Source: an uncultured Paracoccaceae bacterium
Lineage (GTDB): Bacteria; Pseudomonadota; Alphaproteobacteria; Rhodobacterales; Rhodobacteraceae
DNA length: 64,000 nucleotides
Assembly: GCA_947496605.1 (NCBI GenBank)
Contig: CANMDF010000004.1
Location: 62,001 to 126,000, forward strand
Reading direction: 5' to 3'
Both the position numbers and the translations under genes were made by a program. The notes beneath the pieces are model-generated. The model was given only the letters and a program-made list of their open reading frames with translations. It ran no database searches and was not told the origin of the DNA. Positions 8,332-17,823 of the stretch are shown piece by piece. Position 1 is the stretch's first letter; the number at the start of each line of letters is the position of its first letter.

Positions 8332-10737
8332 ATGAAATCGCACTATCAGGCTGTTGTTATTGGGGGCGGCGTTGTTGGCACTTCCGTGTTGTATCACCTT
8401 GCTAAGTTCGGCTGGAAAGACGTTTGTCTGATTGAACGCAACATCCTGACCGCCGGTTCAAGTTGGCACGCTGCCGGCGGCTTTCATGCGCTGAACGTGG
8501 ATCCCAATATTGCCAGTTTGCAGTCTTATACCATTGACCTGCTGAGCGAGATCGAAAAGGAATCCAGTCAGTCGGTTGGCATGCATATGACCGGGGGCAT
8601 GACTTTGGCCGGTACCCCTGATCGCTGGGAATGGTTGCAGTCCGCCTACCGCACATTCCAATCTATTGGCATTGATGATGTCCGTTTGATCACCCCCGAA
8701 GAGGCCGCAGAACTGTGCCCGATTATGTCCCCGCATGATATTTTGGGAGGGATGTGGGCGGACCGCGAAGGGTATGTCGACACTACGGGCACCGTGCATG
8801 CCTATGCAGGTGCTGCCAAGAAATACGGCGCAGAGGTTGTGGAACATAACCGCGTTTTGGAATTGAACCAAACCGCCGACGGTTGGGAGGTCGTGACCGA
8901 AAAGGGCACGATCTACACCGAACATGTGGTCAATGCCGCCGGTCTTTGGGCCAAACAGGTGGGCCGGATGGCCGGGATTGAATTGCCGGTCAGTCCGCTG
9001 AACCACCACTATCTGATCTCTGATACCATCCCAGAGCTTGAAGCGTTGGACGAAGAGATCCCGCTTGTCGTCGATCTTGAGGGCTTCACCTACATGCGCC
9101 AGGACCAAAAGGGTGTTCTGCTGGGCATCTACGAAATTGACCACGAACATTGGATGATGGACGGCGCACCGTGGGAATACGGGTTCGAATTGCAGCAAGA
9201 AGACCCTGACCGGATTGAGCGTGAATTGACCCTTGGCTTTGAACGCTATCCGGCCTTGCAAGAGGTGGGCGTCAAGAGCTGGGTCAACGGCGCGTTCACA
9301 TTCTCGCCCGATGGCAACCCATTGGTCGGCCCGGTGCGCGGCAAGCCGGGATACTGGTGCGCCTGCGCGGTGATGGCGGGGTATCTGCAAGGTGGTGGCG
9401 TCGGCAAATCACTGGCCGAGTGGATGATCCATGGCGAACCCGAGGCCGACGTCTATGGCATGGATGTCGCCCGCTACGGCGATTATGCGCAGAACAAGCG
9501 GTTCATCAAGGAAACGACCGGCCAGTTTTATACCCGCCGCTTTGTGATGACTTACCCGAACGAACAATTGCCTGCGGGTCGTCCTTTGCGCACATCGCCC
9601 GCGTATTCGGATATGACGGCGGCTGGTTGTCGGTGGGGGGCAAGTGCATGGTTGGAAATCCCGCTCTATTTCGCACCTTCGGATGATTTTGAAGAAAAAC
9701 CATCACTCAAGCGCTCAAACGCGTTTGAAGTTGTCGCCGGCGAATGCAAGGCGGTGCGCGAGACGGTCGGCCTGCTCGATATATCAGCCTTCTCGCGGTT
9801 TGAGGTATCTGGCGATGGGGCTGAGGCGTGGCTCAACCGCATTATGGCCAGCACCTTGCCAAAAGCGGGCCGGGCCAAGCTGGCGCCGATGCTATCGCCA
9901 GAAGGCAAGCTGAAGGGTGATCTGACCATCTTTAACTGGGGTGATGGCACCTATTGGATCACGGGCAGTTATTACCTGCGCGAATGGCATATGCGTTGGT
10001 TCAACGATCATATGGATGAGGGGGTTATGCTGCGTGATATTGCGGATGCAACGGTCGGATTCTCACTGTCTGGGCCCAATAGCCGCAAGGTGTTGGAGAC
10101 ACTCACTGATGGCCCTATTGGGGACCTGAATTTCATGGGCTGCGGTGGTTTTGATATCGGCATGATCCACGCCAAGGTCGGTCGCCTGTCTGTTTCTGGC
10201 GAGTTGGGATACGAGATCCATTGCAGCGCCGCCGAACATATCATCCTGCGTAAAACCTTGCTTGAGGCAGGTGCCACCTTTGGCATGAAAGAAGTGGGAT
10301 TCAATGCCTTGCTAAGCCTGCGTCTGGAAAAGAGTTTTGGCATTTGGTCCGCCGAATTCACCCAGGGTTATACCGCAGCGCAGACGGGCATGGACCGTTG
10401 GATCGACTGGTCCAAAGACTTTATCGGCAAAGAGGCGGCAATGTCAGAGCGCGACGGGAACGGTCCTGCGCGCAAGGTTGCTACGCTCGAAGTTGATGCC
10501 ACGGATGCGGACGCTGCTGGGTTTGAACCCGTATGGGCGGACGGCACGCTTGTCGGTTTTGTGACTTCGGGAGGCTATGGACACAGCCTCGGTAAATCCA
10601 TGGCGCTTGCGATGATAGACCACGATAAATGCGCCGAAGGCACAGAGCTGGAGGTCCATATCGTGGGGGTCGCGTGCAAGGCACGGGTGATTGCGCCATC
10701 GCCTTACGATCCTGGCGGCAAAGCAATGAGGGCATAG
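8332..10737 (+). CDS. Dimethylglycine/sarcosine dehydrogenase-like FAD oxidoreductase with GcvT domain
   Basis: An 801-aa two-domain enzyme. Residues ~1-390 form a DAO-type FAD domain: dinucleotide fold YQAVVIGGGVVGTSVLYHLA and SSWHAAGG, whose His is the covalent FAD attachment position in dimethylglycine dehydrogenases. Residues ~430-800 are GcvT-like (folate-binding) with LLDISAFSRFEVSGDGAEAW and LRLEKSFGIW. It should oxidatively remove an N-methyl group from dimethylglycine or a related N-methyl amino acid and pass formaldehyde to tetrahydrofolate. The frame is open from 8266, but GGGAG at 8321-8325 supports the ATG at 8332. First gene of the operon that ends with soxG; 3 nt precede the methyltransferase gene. 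Confidence 0.9.
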   Translation: MKSHYQAVVIGGGVVGTSVLYHLAKFGWKDVCLIERNILTAGSSWHAAGGFHALNVDPNIASLQSYTIDLLSEIEKESSQSVGMHMTGGMTLAGTPDRWEWLQSAYRTFQSIGIDDVRLITPEEAAELCPIMSPHDILGGMWADREGYVDTTGTVHAYAGAAKKYGAEVVEHNRVLELNQTADGWEVVTEKGTIYTEHVVNAAGLWAKQVGRMAGIELPVSPLNHHYLISDTIPELEALDEEIPLVVDLEGFTYMRQDQKGVLLGIYEIDHEHWMMDGAPWEYGFELQQEDPDRIERELTLGFERYPALQEVGVKSWVNGAFTFSPDGNPLVGPVRGKPGYWCACAVMAGYLQGGGVGKSLAEWMIHGEPEADVYGMDVARYGDYAQNKRFIKETTGQFYTRRFVMTYPNEQLPAGRPLRTSPAYSDMTAAGCRWGASAWLEIPLYFAPSDDFEEKPSLKRSNAFEVVAGECKAVRETVGLLDISAFSRFEVSGDGAEAWLNRIMASTLPKAGRAKLAPMLSPEGKLKGDLTIFNWGDGTYWITGSYYLREWHMRWFNDHMDEGVMLRDIADATVGFSLSGPNSRKVLETLTDGPIGDLNFMGCGGFDIGMIHAKVGRLSVSGELGYEIHCSAAEHIILRKTLLEAGATFGMKEVGFNALLSLRLEKSFGIWSAEFTQGYTAAQTGMDRWIDWSKDFIGKEAAMSERDGNGPARKVATLEVDATDADAAGFEPVWADGTLVGFVTSGGYGHSLGKSMALAMIDHDKCAEGTELEVHIVGVACKARVIAPSPYDPGGKAMRA

Positions 10738-10740
10738 GAG

Positions 10741-12282
10741 ATGGCAGAAGACACACCACCGGCCCGTGGACGCCGCAAGCGGACACGTGGTCAGGCCGCG
10801 CCTTCCAAACGCGCGGTAGATTACCACAATCTGCGGAATCCGTTTCCGCCGCAGGAGGTGTTCTCGGCTGATCAAGTCGCCGCGATCCATGAAACATCGC
10901 TGCGCACGCTGGAAGAGCTGGGGGTCAAAGTCCTGCTACCCGAAGCGATTGAAATATACCGCCAAGCGGGTGCGCGCGTGGTTGATGACATGGTTTATAT
11001 CGGCCGTGACATCGTAGCCGCCACTTTGGCAACTGCACCCAAGACCATCCATGGCCGCGCTGGCGTGCGCGCCAAGGATCTTACGTTTGAGTTGGGGCAG
11101 ATGATATTCCAACCCGGTGCGGGCGCGCCGCATGCCACGGATTTGGTGCGCGGGCGCAGGGCGGGATCGGCAAGCGACTATGTTGAGTATACCAAACTCA
11201 ATCAGCATTTTGACGTGCTGCAGATGTTGTCGCCCTCGGTTGAACCGCAGGACGTGCCGACAAACCTGCGCCACTACTTCACGATGGAAATGCAACTGAC
11301 ACAAAGCGACAAGTTCCCATTCGTCTTTTCGCGCGGCACACCGCAAGTGATGGATGGGTTCGAGATGTTGCGCGACTTCCGCGGCGTGTCCGACGAAGAA
11401 TTTGCCGCCAATCCGCATTGTTATTCGATCATCAACACCAATAGCCCGCGCACGCTGGATATCCCAATGGCACAAGGGCTGATCGACTTTGCCAAACACG
11501 GTCAGATGACAATCGTGACGCCGTTCACGTTGATGGGGGCCATGGCGCCCATCACCGTCGCGGGGGCGGTTACGCTCAGCCACGCCGAAGCGCTGGCGGC
11601 GATCACACTGGTTCAGCTTGTGCGCCCCGGGGCTCCGATCTGCTACGGCACCTTCACGTCCAACGTGGATATGAAGTCGGGTGCGCCCGCCTTTGGGACA
11701 CCCGCGCATTTTCAGGCTTCGATCGCAGCGGGGCAGATGGCGCGGCTGACAGGGTTGCCGTGGCGGTCAGCCGCAGGATCCGCGTCAAACCTGAACGACG
11801 TGCAAGCCGCTAACGAAAACCAAATGGGTCTTTGGGGCTGTGTGATGGCAGGGGCGACGGTAATCATCCATTCCGCTGGCTGGCTGGAAGGCGGTCTTAG
11901 TGTGTCCTTTGAGAAGATCATCACCGATGTCGAAATCCTAAATATGATCGCAGAGCTTTGCGCCGGTGCAAATGCAAGCGCGGACGAGATCGGGTTCGAC
12001 AACGCCCTATCCCATGTCGACCCCAGCGGGCATTTCTTTGCCAGCCCGCAAACGATGGAGCGCTACAACACCGAGTTCTACGAACCTATCGTGCATGACT
12101 ATGCCAACTTTGGCACTTGGACCGAACGGGGTGCGCAGGACGCAAACACCCGTGCCACTGGCGTGTGGCAAAGCATTCTGCGGGATTTCGTGCCTCCGGC
12201 TGTTGATGAGGACCGTGTCGAGGGCTTAAGGTCGTTCATCGCGAAGCGCACCGCAGAAGGCGGTGCCCCGCCAGAAAGTTAA
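10741..12282 (+). CDS. Trimethylamine methyltransferase (MttB) superfamily protein, non-pyrrolysine
   Basis: A 513-aa protein of the MttB/MtgB superfamily, with a basic N-terminal tail (RGRRKRTRGQAA), then YHNLRNPFPPQEVFSADQVA and a TIM-barrel region including NTNSPRTLDIPMAQGLIDFA and FTLMGAMAPITVAGAVTLSH. It is full length without an in-frame TAG, so it lacks the pyrrolysine of true MttB and belongs with homologues that demethylate quaternary amines such as glycine betaine. Known relatives transfer the methyl group to a corrinoid protein; none is encoded nearby. The flanking demethylases suggest it makes dimethylglycine (or an analogue) for the upstream enzyme. Confidence 0.88.
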   Translation: MAEDTPPARGRRKRTRGQAAPSKRAVDYHNLRNPFPPQEVFSADQVAAIHETSLRTLEELGVKVLLPEAIEIYRQAGARVVDDMVYIGRDIVAATLATAPKTIHGRAGVRAKDLTFELGQMIFQPGAGAPHATDLVRGRRAGSASDYVEYTKLNQHFDVLQMLSPSVEPQDVPTNLRHYFTMEMQLTQSDKFPFVFSRGTPQVMDGFEMLRDFRGVSDEEFAANPHCYSIINTNSPRTLDIPMAQGLIDFAKHGQMTIVTPFTLMGAMAPITVAGAVTLSHAEALAAITLVQLVRPGAPICYGTFTSNVDMKSGAPAFGTPAHFQASIAAGQMARLTGLPWRSAAGSASNLNDVQAANENQMGLWGCVMAGATVIIHSAGWLEGGLSVSFEKIITDVEILNMIAELCAGANASADEIGFDNALSHVDPSGHFFASPQTMERYNTEFYEPIVHDYANFGTWTERGAQDANTRATGVWQSILRDFVPPAVDEDRVEGLRSFIAKRTAEGGAPPES

Positions 12283-12285
12283 CCG

Positions 12286-12957
12286 ATGAACACACGCGCA
12301 AGCCCGCTTTTGCACCGCGATGATCCAGACAAAGACCCCCTGATCGGACATATCAAAGTGACCCGTGCCGACTGGCTGAACGTCGCGCGCGATGTGTTGG
12401 TCAATGAAGGTGTGGGCGAGGTGAAAATCCTCGGGCTGGCCAACCGCATGGGGGTCTCGCGTTCTAGCTTTTATTGGTACTTCAAAGACCGGTCTGATCT
12501 TTTGACGGCACTGTTGAAGGAATGGGAAGCCCGCAATACCGCGCAAATTGTTACCCATTGCGAGATGCCCGGCACCTCCGCGACTGAGGCTGTTTGCAAT
12601 TTCTTTCGCTGCTTCATCAACCCGATCAAATTTGACCGAGGCTTGGATTTTGCGATCCGCGAATGGTCACGTCGCGATGATGCCATCCGTCACCTTGTCG
12701 ATCAGGCAGATCAAGAACGGCTCGCGGCGGTCAAACGTATGTTTTTGCGCCACGACTACACGGATGCAGACGCTGATGCGCGTGCGCGGATCCTTTATTT
12801 TATGCAGCTTGGCTATCACGCACTGGAAGTCCGCGAGACGATGGAAACGCGCCTGTCACGTCTGGACGGCTATATCCGCGGTTTCACTGGACAAGAACCA
12901 GAGCAAGCTGCAGTCGACGCCTTCCTGCGGGATCTGAAAACGCTGGGGATCGCATAG
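12286..12957 (+). CDS. TetR/AcrR family transcriptional regulator
   Basis: A 223-aa regulator with an N-terminal TetR helix-turn-helix: DWLNVARDVLVNEGVGEVKI, then LANRMGVSRSSFYWYFKDRS (residues ~25-75), followed by a helical ligand-binding domain. It sits 3 nt after the methyltransferase gene, and its TAG shares one base with the GTG start of soxB, so it is made from the same operon. That arrangement suggests autoregulation of the demethylation operon, perhaps through the dyad at 8225-8240. The effector is not evident from sequence. Confidence 0.93.
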   Translation: MNTRASPLLHRDDPDKDPLIGHIKVTRADWLNVARDVLVNEGVGEVKILGLANRMGVSRSSFYWYFKDRSDLLTALLKEWEARNTAQIVTHCEMPGTSATEAVCNFFRCFINPIKFDRGLDFAIREWSRRDDAIRHLVDQADQERLAAVKRMFLRHDYTDADADARARILYFMQLGYHALEVRETMETRLSRLDGYIRGFTGQEPEQAAVDAFLRDLKTLGIA

Positions 12958-14207
12958 TGCAGCATTATTCTGCCTTTTCACTCGCGCGGCATGCACTAAG
13001 CCATCACAAAAACTGGCAATCCGCATGGCGCAAAGCGGACCCCAAACCGCGCTATGATGCTGTCATTATCGGTGGCGGTGGGCATGGTTTGTCCACGGCC
13101 TACTACCTTGCCAAGAACCACGGCATGAAACGCGTGGCTGTGCTGGAACGCGGCTGGATTGGCGGCGGGAATACCGGGCGCAACACCACTGCGGTACGGT
13201 CCAACTACTTCTATCCCGAAAGTGTGGCGCTTTATGATTTGTCACTCCGGCTCTATGAGGGGCTGTCAAAAGAATTGAATTATAACATCATGTTGTCCCA
13301 GCGCGGCATGTTGATTGCCGCCCACACACCGATCCAGATGGAGATCTGCAACCGTATTGCCAATGCAATGCAATTGAACGGTGTTGATGGTCGGTTGATG
13401 ACTGCTGCCGAAGCCGAAGAGAAAGCACCGCTGGTCAACAAAAGCAAAGGCGCGCGCTACAAATGCATGGGCGGTATCTGGCAAGACCGCGCGGGGACGG
13501 CGCGCCATGATGCGGTGGCTTGGGGCTATGCCCGGGCAGCAAGCGCCATGGGCATCGACATCATCGAGAACTGCGAAGTGACAGAGGTTTTCACAAGCAG
13601 TGGCGCTGTCGCCGGCGTTGAAACCACACGCGGTAAAATCCAAACCGAACGCCTTGGCGTCGCGGCGGCAGGTGCGACCCCGGGCCTTGTGCAAATGGTT
13701 GGTGGTGATCTTCCCATTCATAACTATGACTTACAGGCTTTTGTGTCCGAGCCCGTCAAACCCTGTCTTGATACTGTTCTGTTGTATTTGGGCACTGGCA
13801 CTTATGTCAGCCAATCCGACAAGGGTGAACTGGTCATTGGCGGTGGCTTGGACCGCGTCCCGACCCATGGTCAGAAAGGCAACCTACCGACGCAAGAAAC
13901 CGTCATTTCCGGTCTACTTGAGATGTTTCCCGCCTTTGCGCAGCTGAAATTGCTGCGCCAATGGGCTGGGGTGGTGGACGTGGTTCCTGACAGCTCGCCG
14001 GTGATCGGTCCGGTGGGCCCTGAGGGCATGTTCGTGAATTGTGGCTGGGGCACAGGTGGCTTTAAGGCCATTCCAGCGGGCGGCTATCTGCTGGCCCATC
14101 TGCTGGCCACGGGCGAGCATCACGACATCAGCCGCCCCTTTGACCTGAACCGCTTTGCCCAAGGCCGCCTGATCGACGAGGCTGCGGGCTCTGGCATCGC
14201 GCATTAG
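12957..14207 (+). CDS. soxB: Sarcosine oxidase beta subunit
   Basis: The 416-aa FAD subunit of heterotetrameric sarcosine oxidase, which demethylates sarcosine to glycine. The N terminus MQHYSAFSLARHAL is typical; the FAD fold is YDAVIIGGGGHGLSTAYYLA and ERGWIGGGNTGRNTTAVRSN follows. His184 in TARHDAVAWG fits the expected covalent FMN attachment site. The GTG start overlaps the tetR stop by one base. soxD follows after 13 nt. Confidence 0.95.
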   Translation: MQHYSAFSLARHALSHHKNWQSAWRKADPKPRYDAVIIGGGGHGLSTAYYLAKNHGMKRVAVLERGWIGGGNTGRNTTAVRSNYFYPESVALYDLSLRLYEGLSKELNYNIMLSQRGMLIAAHTPIQMEICNRIANAMQLNGVDGRLMTAAEAEEKAPLVNKSKGARYKCMGGIWQDRAGTARHDAVAWGYARAASAMGIDIIENCEVTEVFTSSGAVAGVETTRGKIQTERLGVAAAGATPGLVQMVGGDLPIHNYDLQAFVSEPVKPCLDTVLLYLGTGTYVSQSDKGELVIGGGLDRVPTHGQKGNLPTQETVISGLLEMFPAFAQLKLLRQWAGVVDVVPDSSPVIGPVGPEGMFVNCGWGTGGFKAIPAGGYLLAHLLATGEHHDISRPFDLNRFAQGRLIDEAAGSGIAH

Positions 14208-14220
14208 GAAAGGCCGGTAG

Positions 14221-14487
14221 ATGCAACAGTTCCCCTGTCCATTTTGCGGATTGCGCAACGAGACCGAATTTCATTTCGCGTTCGAAGCAGGCCATCCACG
14301 ACCGGAACCTGCAAAGGATGTCAGTGATGCTGAATGGGCAAAATACCTATATCTTCACAAAGCACCTAAGGGGAAATCCTCGGAAATCTGGCTGCATCTG
14401 ACATGCCACGAGTATTTCATCCTGCACCGTGACACTGTCACCCGCGAGGTTTTGAGCTGTGACGTTCTTCCTGGGGCAGAAGCATGA
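14221..14487 (+). CDS. soxD: Sarcosine oxidase delta subunit
   Basis: The 88-aa small zinc-binding subunit of heterotetrameric sarcosine oxidase. The N-terminal CPFCG knuckle (Cys6, Cys9) and the downstream LHLTCHEYFILHRDT with Cys and His residues are the expected zinc ligands. It lies between soxB and soxA and overlaps soxA by ATGA, matching the standard soxBDAG order. Confidence 0.95.
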   Translation: MQQFPCPFCGLRNETEFHFAFEAGHPRPEPAKDVSDAEWAKYLYLHKAPKGKSSEIWLHLTCHEYFILHRDTVTREVLSCDVLPGAEA

Positions 14488-17318
14488 GCGGTTCGCGACA
14501 CGCAGAGCTTGGCCGTTTTATTGATCGCAGCCAGCCGCGCAGCTTTACCTTTGACGGGCAACGCATTGCTGGGTTTGCAGGGGATACGCTGGCCTCTGCG
14601 CTTTTGGCAAATGGTGTCCATATCCTTGGGCGGAGCTTCAAATACCACCGCCCCCGTGGCCTTTGGGGGATGGGCGCGGATGAGCCGAACGCCATATTTG
14701 ACGTGCGCCTTGGGCAGGAGCATCGGCCAAACCAACGCGCCACGACGACACTGCTGGAAGATGCAATGGTGGTGACCTCGGTCAATGCTAACCCCAATGC
14801 CGCAAAAGATCGTTTTCGGCTTATGGACCGCTTGCACCGTTTCTTGCCTGCTGGGTTTTACTACAAGACATTTATGGCGTTGGATTGGATCCGCTATGAG
14901 CCGATGATCCGCCGGATGGCAGGGCTTGGCCGTGTTGATCCCGGCTATGCGCCGCCCGCTGATGTACCACATCTCGTCGCGGTTTGTGACTTGCTGATCG
15001 TGGGCGCGGGTCCGTCGGGGTTGGCTGCAGCACATGCTGCCGCACAATCGGGTCGGGCGGTATGGCTGGTCGATGATGCGGCCCAACTTGGCGGGAGTTT
15101 GCACCGTCGTGGCGGACAGATTGACGGAGCGGATTGGACGGCTTTTGCCGATGCCACACGGTATGCCGTGCTAAACGCAGGTGGTCGCATCCTGTGCAAT
15201 ACCACCGTTTGGGGCGCGTTTGACCACAATGTCTTTTCTGCGTGGGTGCGTCGTTTAGACGGGCCGGATCAACACATGCGGATACGCGCCGCAGAGGTTG
15301 TCGTCGCGACCGGTGCGATCGAGCGGCCTTTGTGGTTCGCCAATAACGACCTGCCAGGGGTGATGTCTTGCGAAGCTGCGCTGGAATTCTTGCAATGCTA
15401 TGGCGCATTGCCAGGACAGCGCATTCTGATCGCGACGGCAAATGATGCAAGCTACACGGTTGCAAGTGCGCTCGCCAAAGCAGGGGCCGAGGTCACGCTC
15501 GTAGATCAACGCCACGATGCCCCCGATGCTGACGACATCACGCAGATCAAAAGCGGTATTCTGACCGCAGCCAAAGGCAAAACCCACGTCCAAAGCGCGG
15601 TGGTGAACGGGCAAGACATTCCATGCGACGCGATCTTTTGTTCGGGTGGATACACACCGACCGTGCATCTTTGGTGCCAATCGGGTGGCAAGCTGGATTG
15701 GGACGCAGATCAAGACGCCCTTGTCCCGCGTCCGGGCACAAGCAGTTTGAAACCAATCGGCGCTGCGGCTGGTCAATTCGGGTTGAAGGCGGCGCTTGCC
15801 ACGGGCCATGCGCTGTTTGGCAACGGCAATGGGCCAGAAACGGATGCCGTAACACCACGCGCTCAGGCACCTGTTCGACCTGACCCAAACTTGCCAGGGC
15901 GCCAATGGATCGACATGCAAAATGATGTCACGCTCAAAGATGTCGGTTTGGCAGCACGTGAAGGCTTTACCTCGGTCGAGCATTTGAAACGCTACACGAC
16001 ACTTGGCATGGCAACCGATCAGGGGCGCACATCGAATTTTGCAGGTCTTGCGGCGATGGCCGCCGTGACCGGACGGACGATCCCTGAAACTGGAACGACA
16101 ACGTACCGTCCACCGTTTGAGCCGGTGCCGCTGTCGGTGATCGCCGGACGCAGGCGCGGTGATTTGTTCAACCCGCTCAAACGGCTCTCGCTCGAAGCGG
16201 CGCATTGCGACATGGGCGCACGGTTCCGTGAATATGGTGGCTGGTTGCGCCCTGCGGTTTATGGCGTAGGTGCTGAAGCGGATCTTGCGCAAAAAGAAGC
16301 CAAAATAGCCCGCGATATCGCCGGTATTTTTGATGCCTCGCCCTTGGGAAAACTTGAAGTGATCGGTACCGGCGCGGGGAAACTGCTTGATTTCACGGGC
16401 TATATGCGGATGTCCACACTGAAACCGGGGCGCGCGCGCTACGGATTTATGTTGGCTGAATCCGGGATTGTTTATGATGATGGTGTCGTGCTGCGACTGG
16501 ATGAGAACCGCTTTATTGTGTCGGCGTCATCCAGCCATGTTGATGGGGTGAGGGCCCGGCTGGAAGATGCGCGCCAAGACCGCATTGGGCATCGCCACGT
16601 CTATATCCACGATGTCACCCAAGGCTTGGTCACTTTGACAGTGACAGGCCCAAAGACACTGGATGTGATTGCAGGCGCAGGGATCGATTTGCCTGACTTG
16701 CCGCATATGGGAGTTGTAGAAACACCATTGGACGGGCATTTCTTGCGCGTCGCCCGTATCAGTTTCACAGGTGATCGCAGCTATGAATTGACAGTACCTG
16801 GCCGCAACGCCGAGGGCTTACGCGCGAGGTTGGATGCATCTTTAAAAAACGCTGGTGGCAAATGGATCGGTCTGGAAGCCGTGATGATACTGCGTGCTGA
16901 AAAAGGGTTTATCCTGATTGGTAAAGACACAGACGGCAATACCATGCCTCATGACCTAGGCTGGGTTGGCCCAATGAACAAACGGGATGACGAGTACCTT
17001 GGCAAACGCGCGTTGTTCACGCCCGAAGGTCAGTCCGAAACGCGGCGCCAATGGGTTGGTTTGAGGGTGACCGGCGATGCGGTGCCTGAAACAGGAAGCC
17101 ACTTGATCCCAACGGATGGACCCCGTCGTTCGCTTGGCTTTATCACCTCAAGCTACTTCAGTCCCAATCTGGGTCGCCCCATTGCATTGGCGCTTTTGGA
17201 AAATGGTCGCGCGCTTGTTGGGACGACCGTTGGCTGCTTCAACGATGGTTCGGTCAGGAATGTCGAAGTTGTGGACGCCTGCGCATTTGACCCTGACTGG
17301 AGCCGTCTCAATGGATGA
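14484..17318 (+). CDS. soxA: Sarcosine oxidase alpha subunit
   Basis: A 944-aa subunit. The N terminus (SFTFDGQRIAGFAGDTLASA, then GRSFKYHRPRG) has the ferredoxin-like SoxA start. Next come an NAD(P)-binding Rossmann region, CDLLIVGAGPSGLAAAHAAA, and a C-terminal GcvT-like folate-binding domain from about residue 600 (RAEKGFILIGKDTDGNTMPH). It is slightly shorter than many SoxA proteins but has every expected part. The complex feeds one-carbon units into tetrahydrofolate. It starts within the soxD stop and overlaps soxG by 8 nt. Confidence 0.95.
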   Translation: MSGSRHAELGRFIDRSQPRSFTFDGQRIAGFAGDTLASALLANGVHILGRSFKYHRPRGLWGMGADEPNAIFDVRLGQEHRPNQRATTTLLEDAMVVTSVNANPNAAKDRFRLMDRLHRFLPAGFYYKTFMALDWIRYEPMIRRMAGLGRVDPGYAPPADVPHLVAVCDLLIVGAGPSGLAAAHAAAQSGRAVWLVDDAAQLGGSLHRRGGQIDGADWTAFADATRYAVLNAGGRILCNTTVWGAFDHNVFSAWVRRLDGPDQHMRIRAAEVVVATGAIERPLWFANNDLPGVMSCEAALEFLQCYGALPGQRILIATANDASYTVASALAKAGAEVTLVDQRHDAPDADDITQIKSGILTAAKGKTHVQSAVVNGQDIPCDAIFCSGGYTPTVHLWCQSGGKLDWDADQDALVPRPGTSSLKPIGAAAGQFGLKAALATGHALFGNGNGPETDAVTPRAQAPVRPDPNLPGRQWIDMQNDVTLKDVGLAAREGFTSVEHLKRYTTLGMATDQGRTSNFAGLAAMAAVTGRTIPETGTTTYRPPFEPVPLSVIAGRRRGDLFNPLKRLSLEAAHCDMGARFREYGGWLRPAVYGVGAEADLAQKEAKIARDIAGIFDASPLGKLEVIGTGAGKLLDFTGYMRMSTLKPGRARYGFMLAESGIVYDDGVVLRLDENRFIVSASSSHVDGVRARLEDARQDRIGHRHVYIHDVTQGLVTLTVTGPKTLDVIAGAGIDLPDLPHMGVVETPLDGHFLRVARISFTGDRSYELTVPGRNAEGLRARLDASLKNAGGKWIGLEAVMILRAEKGFILIGKDTDGNTMPHDLGWVGPMNKRDDEYLGKRALFTPEGQSETRRQWVGLRVTGDAVPETGSHLIPTDGPRRSLGFITSSYFSPNLGRPIALALLENGRALVGTTVGCFNDGSVRNVEVVDACAFDPDWSRLNG

Positions 17319-17823
17319 ACGCGATTGGACAGATCGGCCATTGGCCCCTGAAACGCCGATCGTCCTCGGCGATCTGACAGTCACGATGCTGCCGCAAGCT
17401 GGGTCAACCTATCTGGTCAGCGGGAAAATGGACGAGGTGGTGGGTGCGTTTGGCCTCGACAACGGGATCATCTGCCTTCTGGAAACCCAGCCAAACGCAG
17501 GCAGTTTTGGCATAAGAACCGGGCGCAACAGCGCTTTGATCATCTACCCTGATGCGCATGAACTTGTGCCGGGTTGGCACCCTGCCGGGTTTGCTGTGTC
17601 AGCGGCATTTGAAACCTATGAGACCATCCTTCTGTCTGGTCCCGGATCAGCGATGGCACTGGCGCAGGGCGGGGTCGCGGACATCAACGCCACTTCCAAG
17701 TCAGCAATGCTGCGTTTCGCGGGAGTATCCGTGCTTTTGACGCAAGGTGAAAACGGCTATTTGCTTTGGGTTCCAAAGGCGCAGCTGACCTATATGACGA
17801 GCTTCCTATCGGGTCGAAACTAG
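17311..17823 (+). CDS. soxG: Sarcosine oxidase gamma subunit
   Basis: A 170-aa SoxG subunit starting MDERDWTDRPLAPETP at an ATG 8 nt inside soxA. The frame is open upstream from 17116, but that part overlaps the soxA GcvT domain and is not needed for a normal-length SoxG. The region VAGAF-type core (EVVGAFGLDNGIICLLETQP) and the C-terminal LLTQGENGYLLWVPK fit the family. Last gene of the seven-gene operon; no intrinsic terminator follows. Confidence 0.88.
   Translation: MDERDWTDRPLAPETPIVLGDLTVTMLPQAGSTYLVSGKMDEVVGAFGLDNGIICLLETQPNAGSFGIRTGRNSALIIYPDAHELVPGWHPAGFAVSAAFETYETILLSGPGSAMALAQGGVADINATSKSAMLRFAGVSVLLTQGENGYLLWVPKAQLTYMTSFLSGRN

Noticed and set aside
10741-12282. Pyrrolysine-dependent trimethylamine methyltransferase
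   Set aside because: The full-length frame contains no in-frame TAG, so the protein belongs to the non-pyrrolysine branch.
15255-16292. 345-codon minus-strand open frame
   Set aside because: Antisense to soxA and Cys/His/Arg-rich as shadow frames are.
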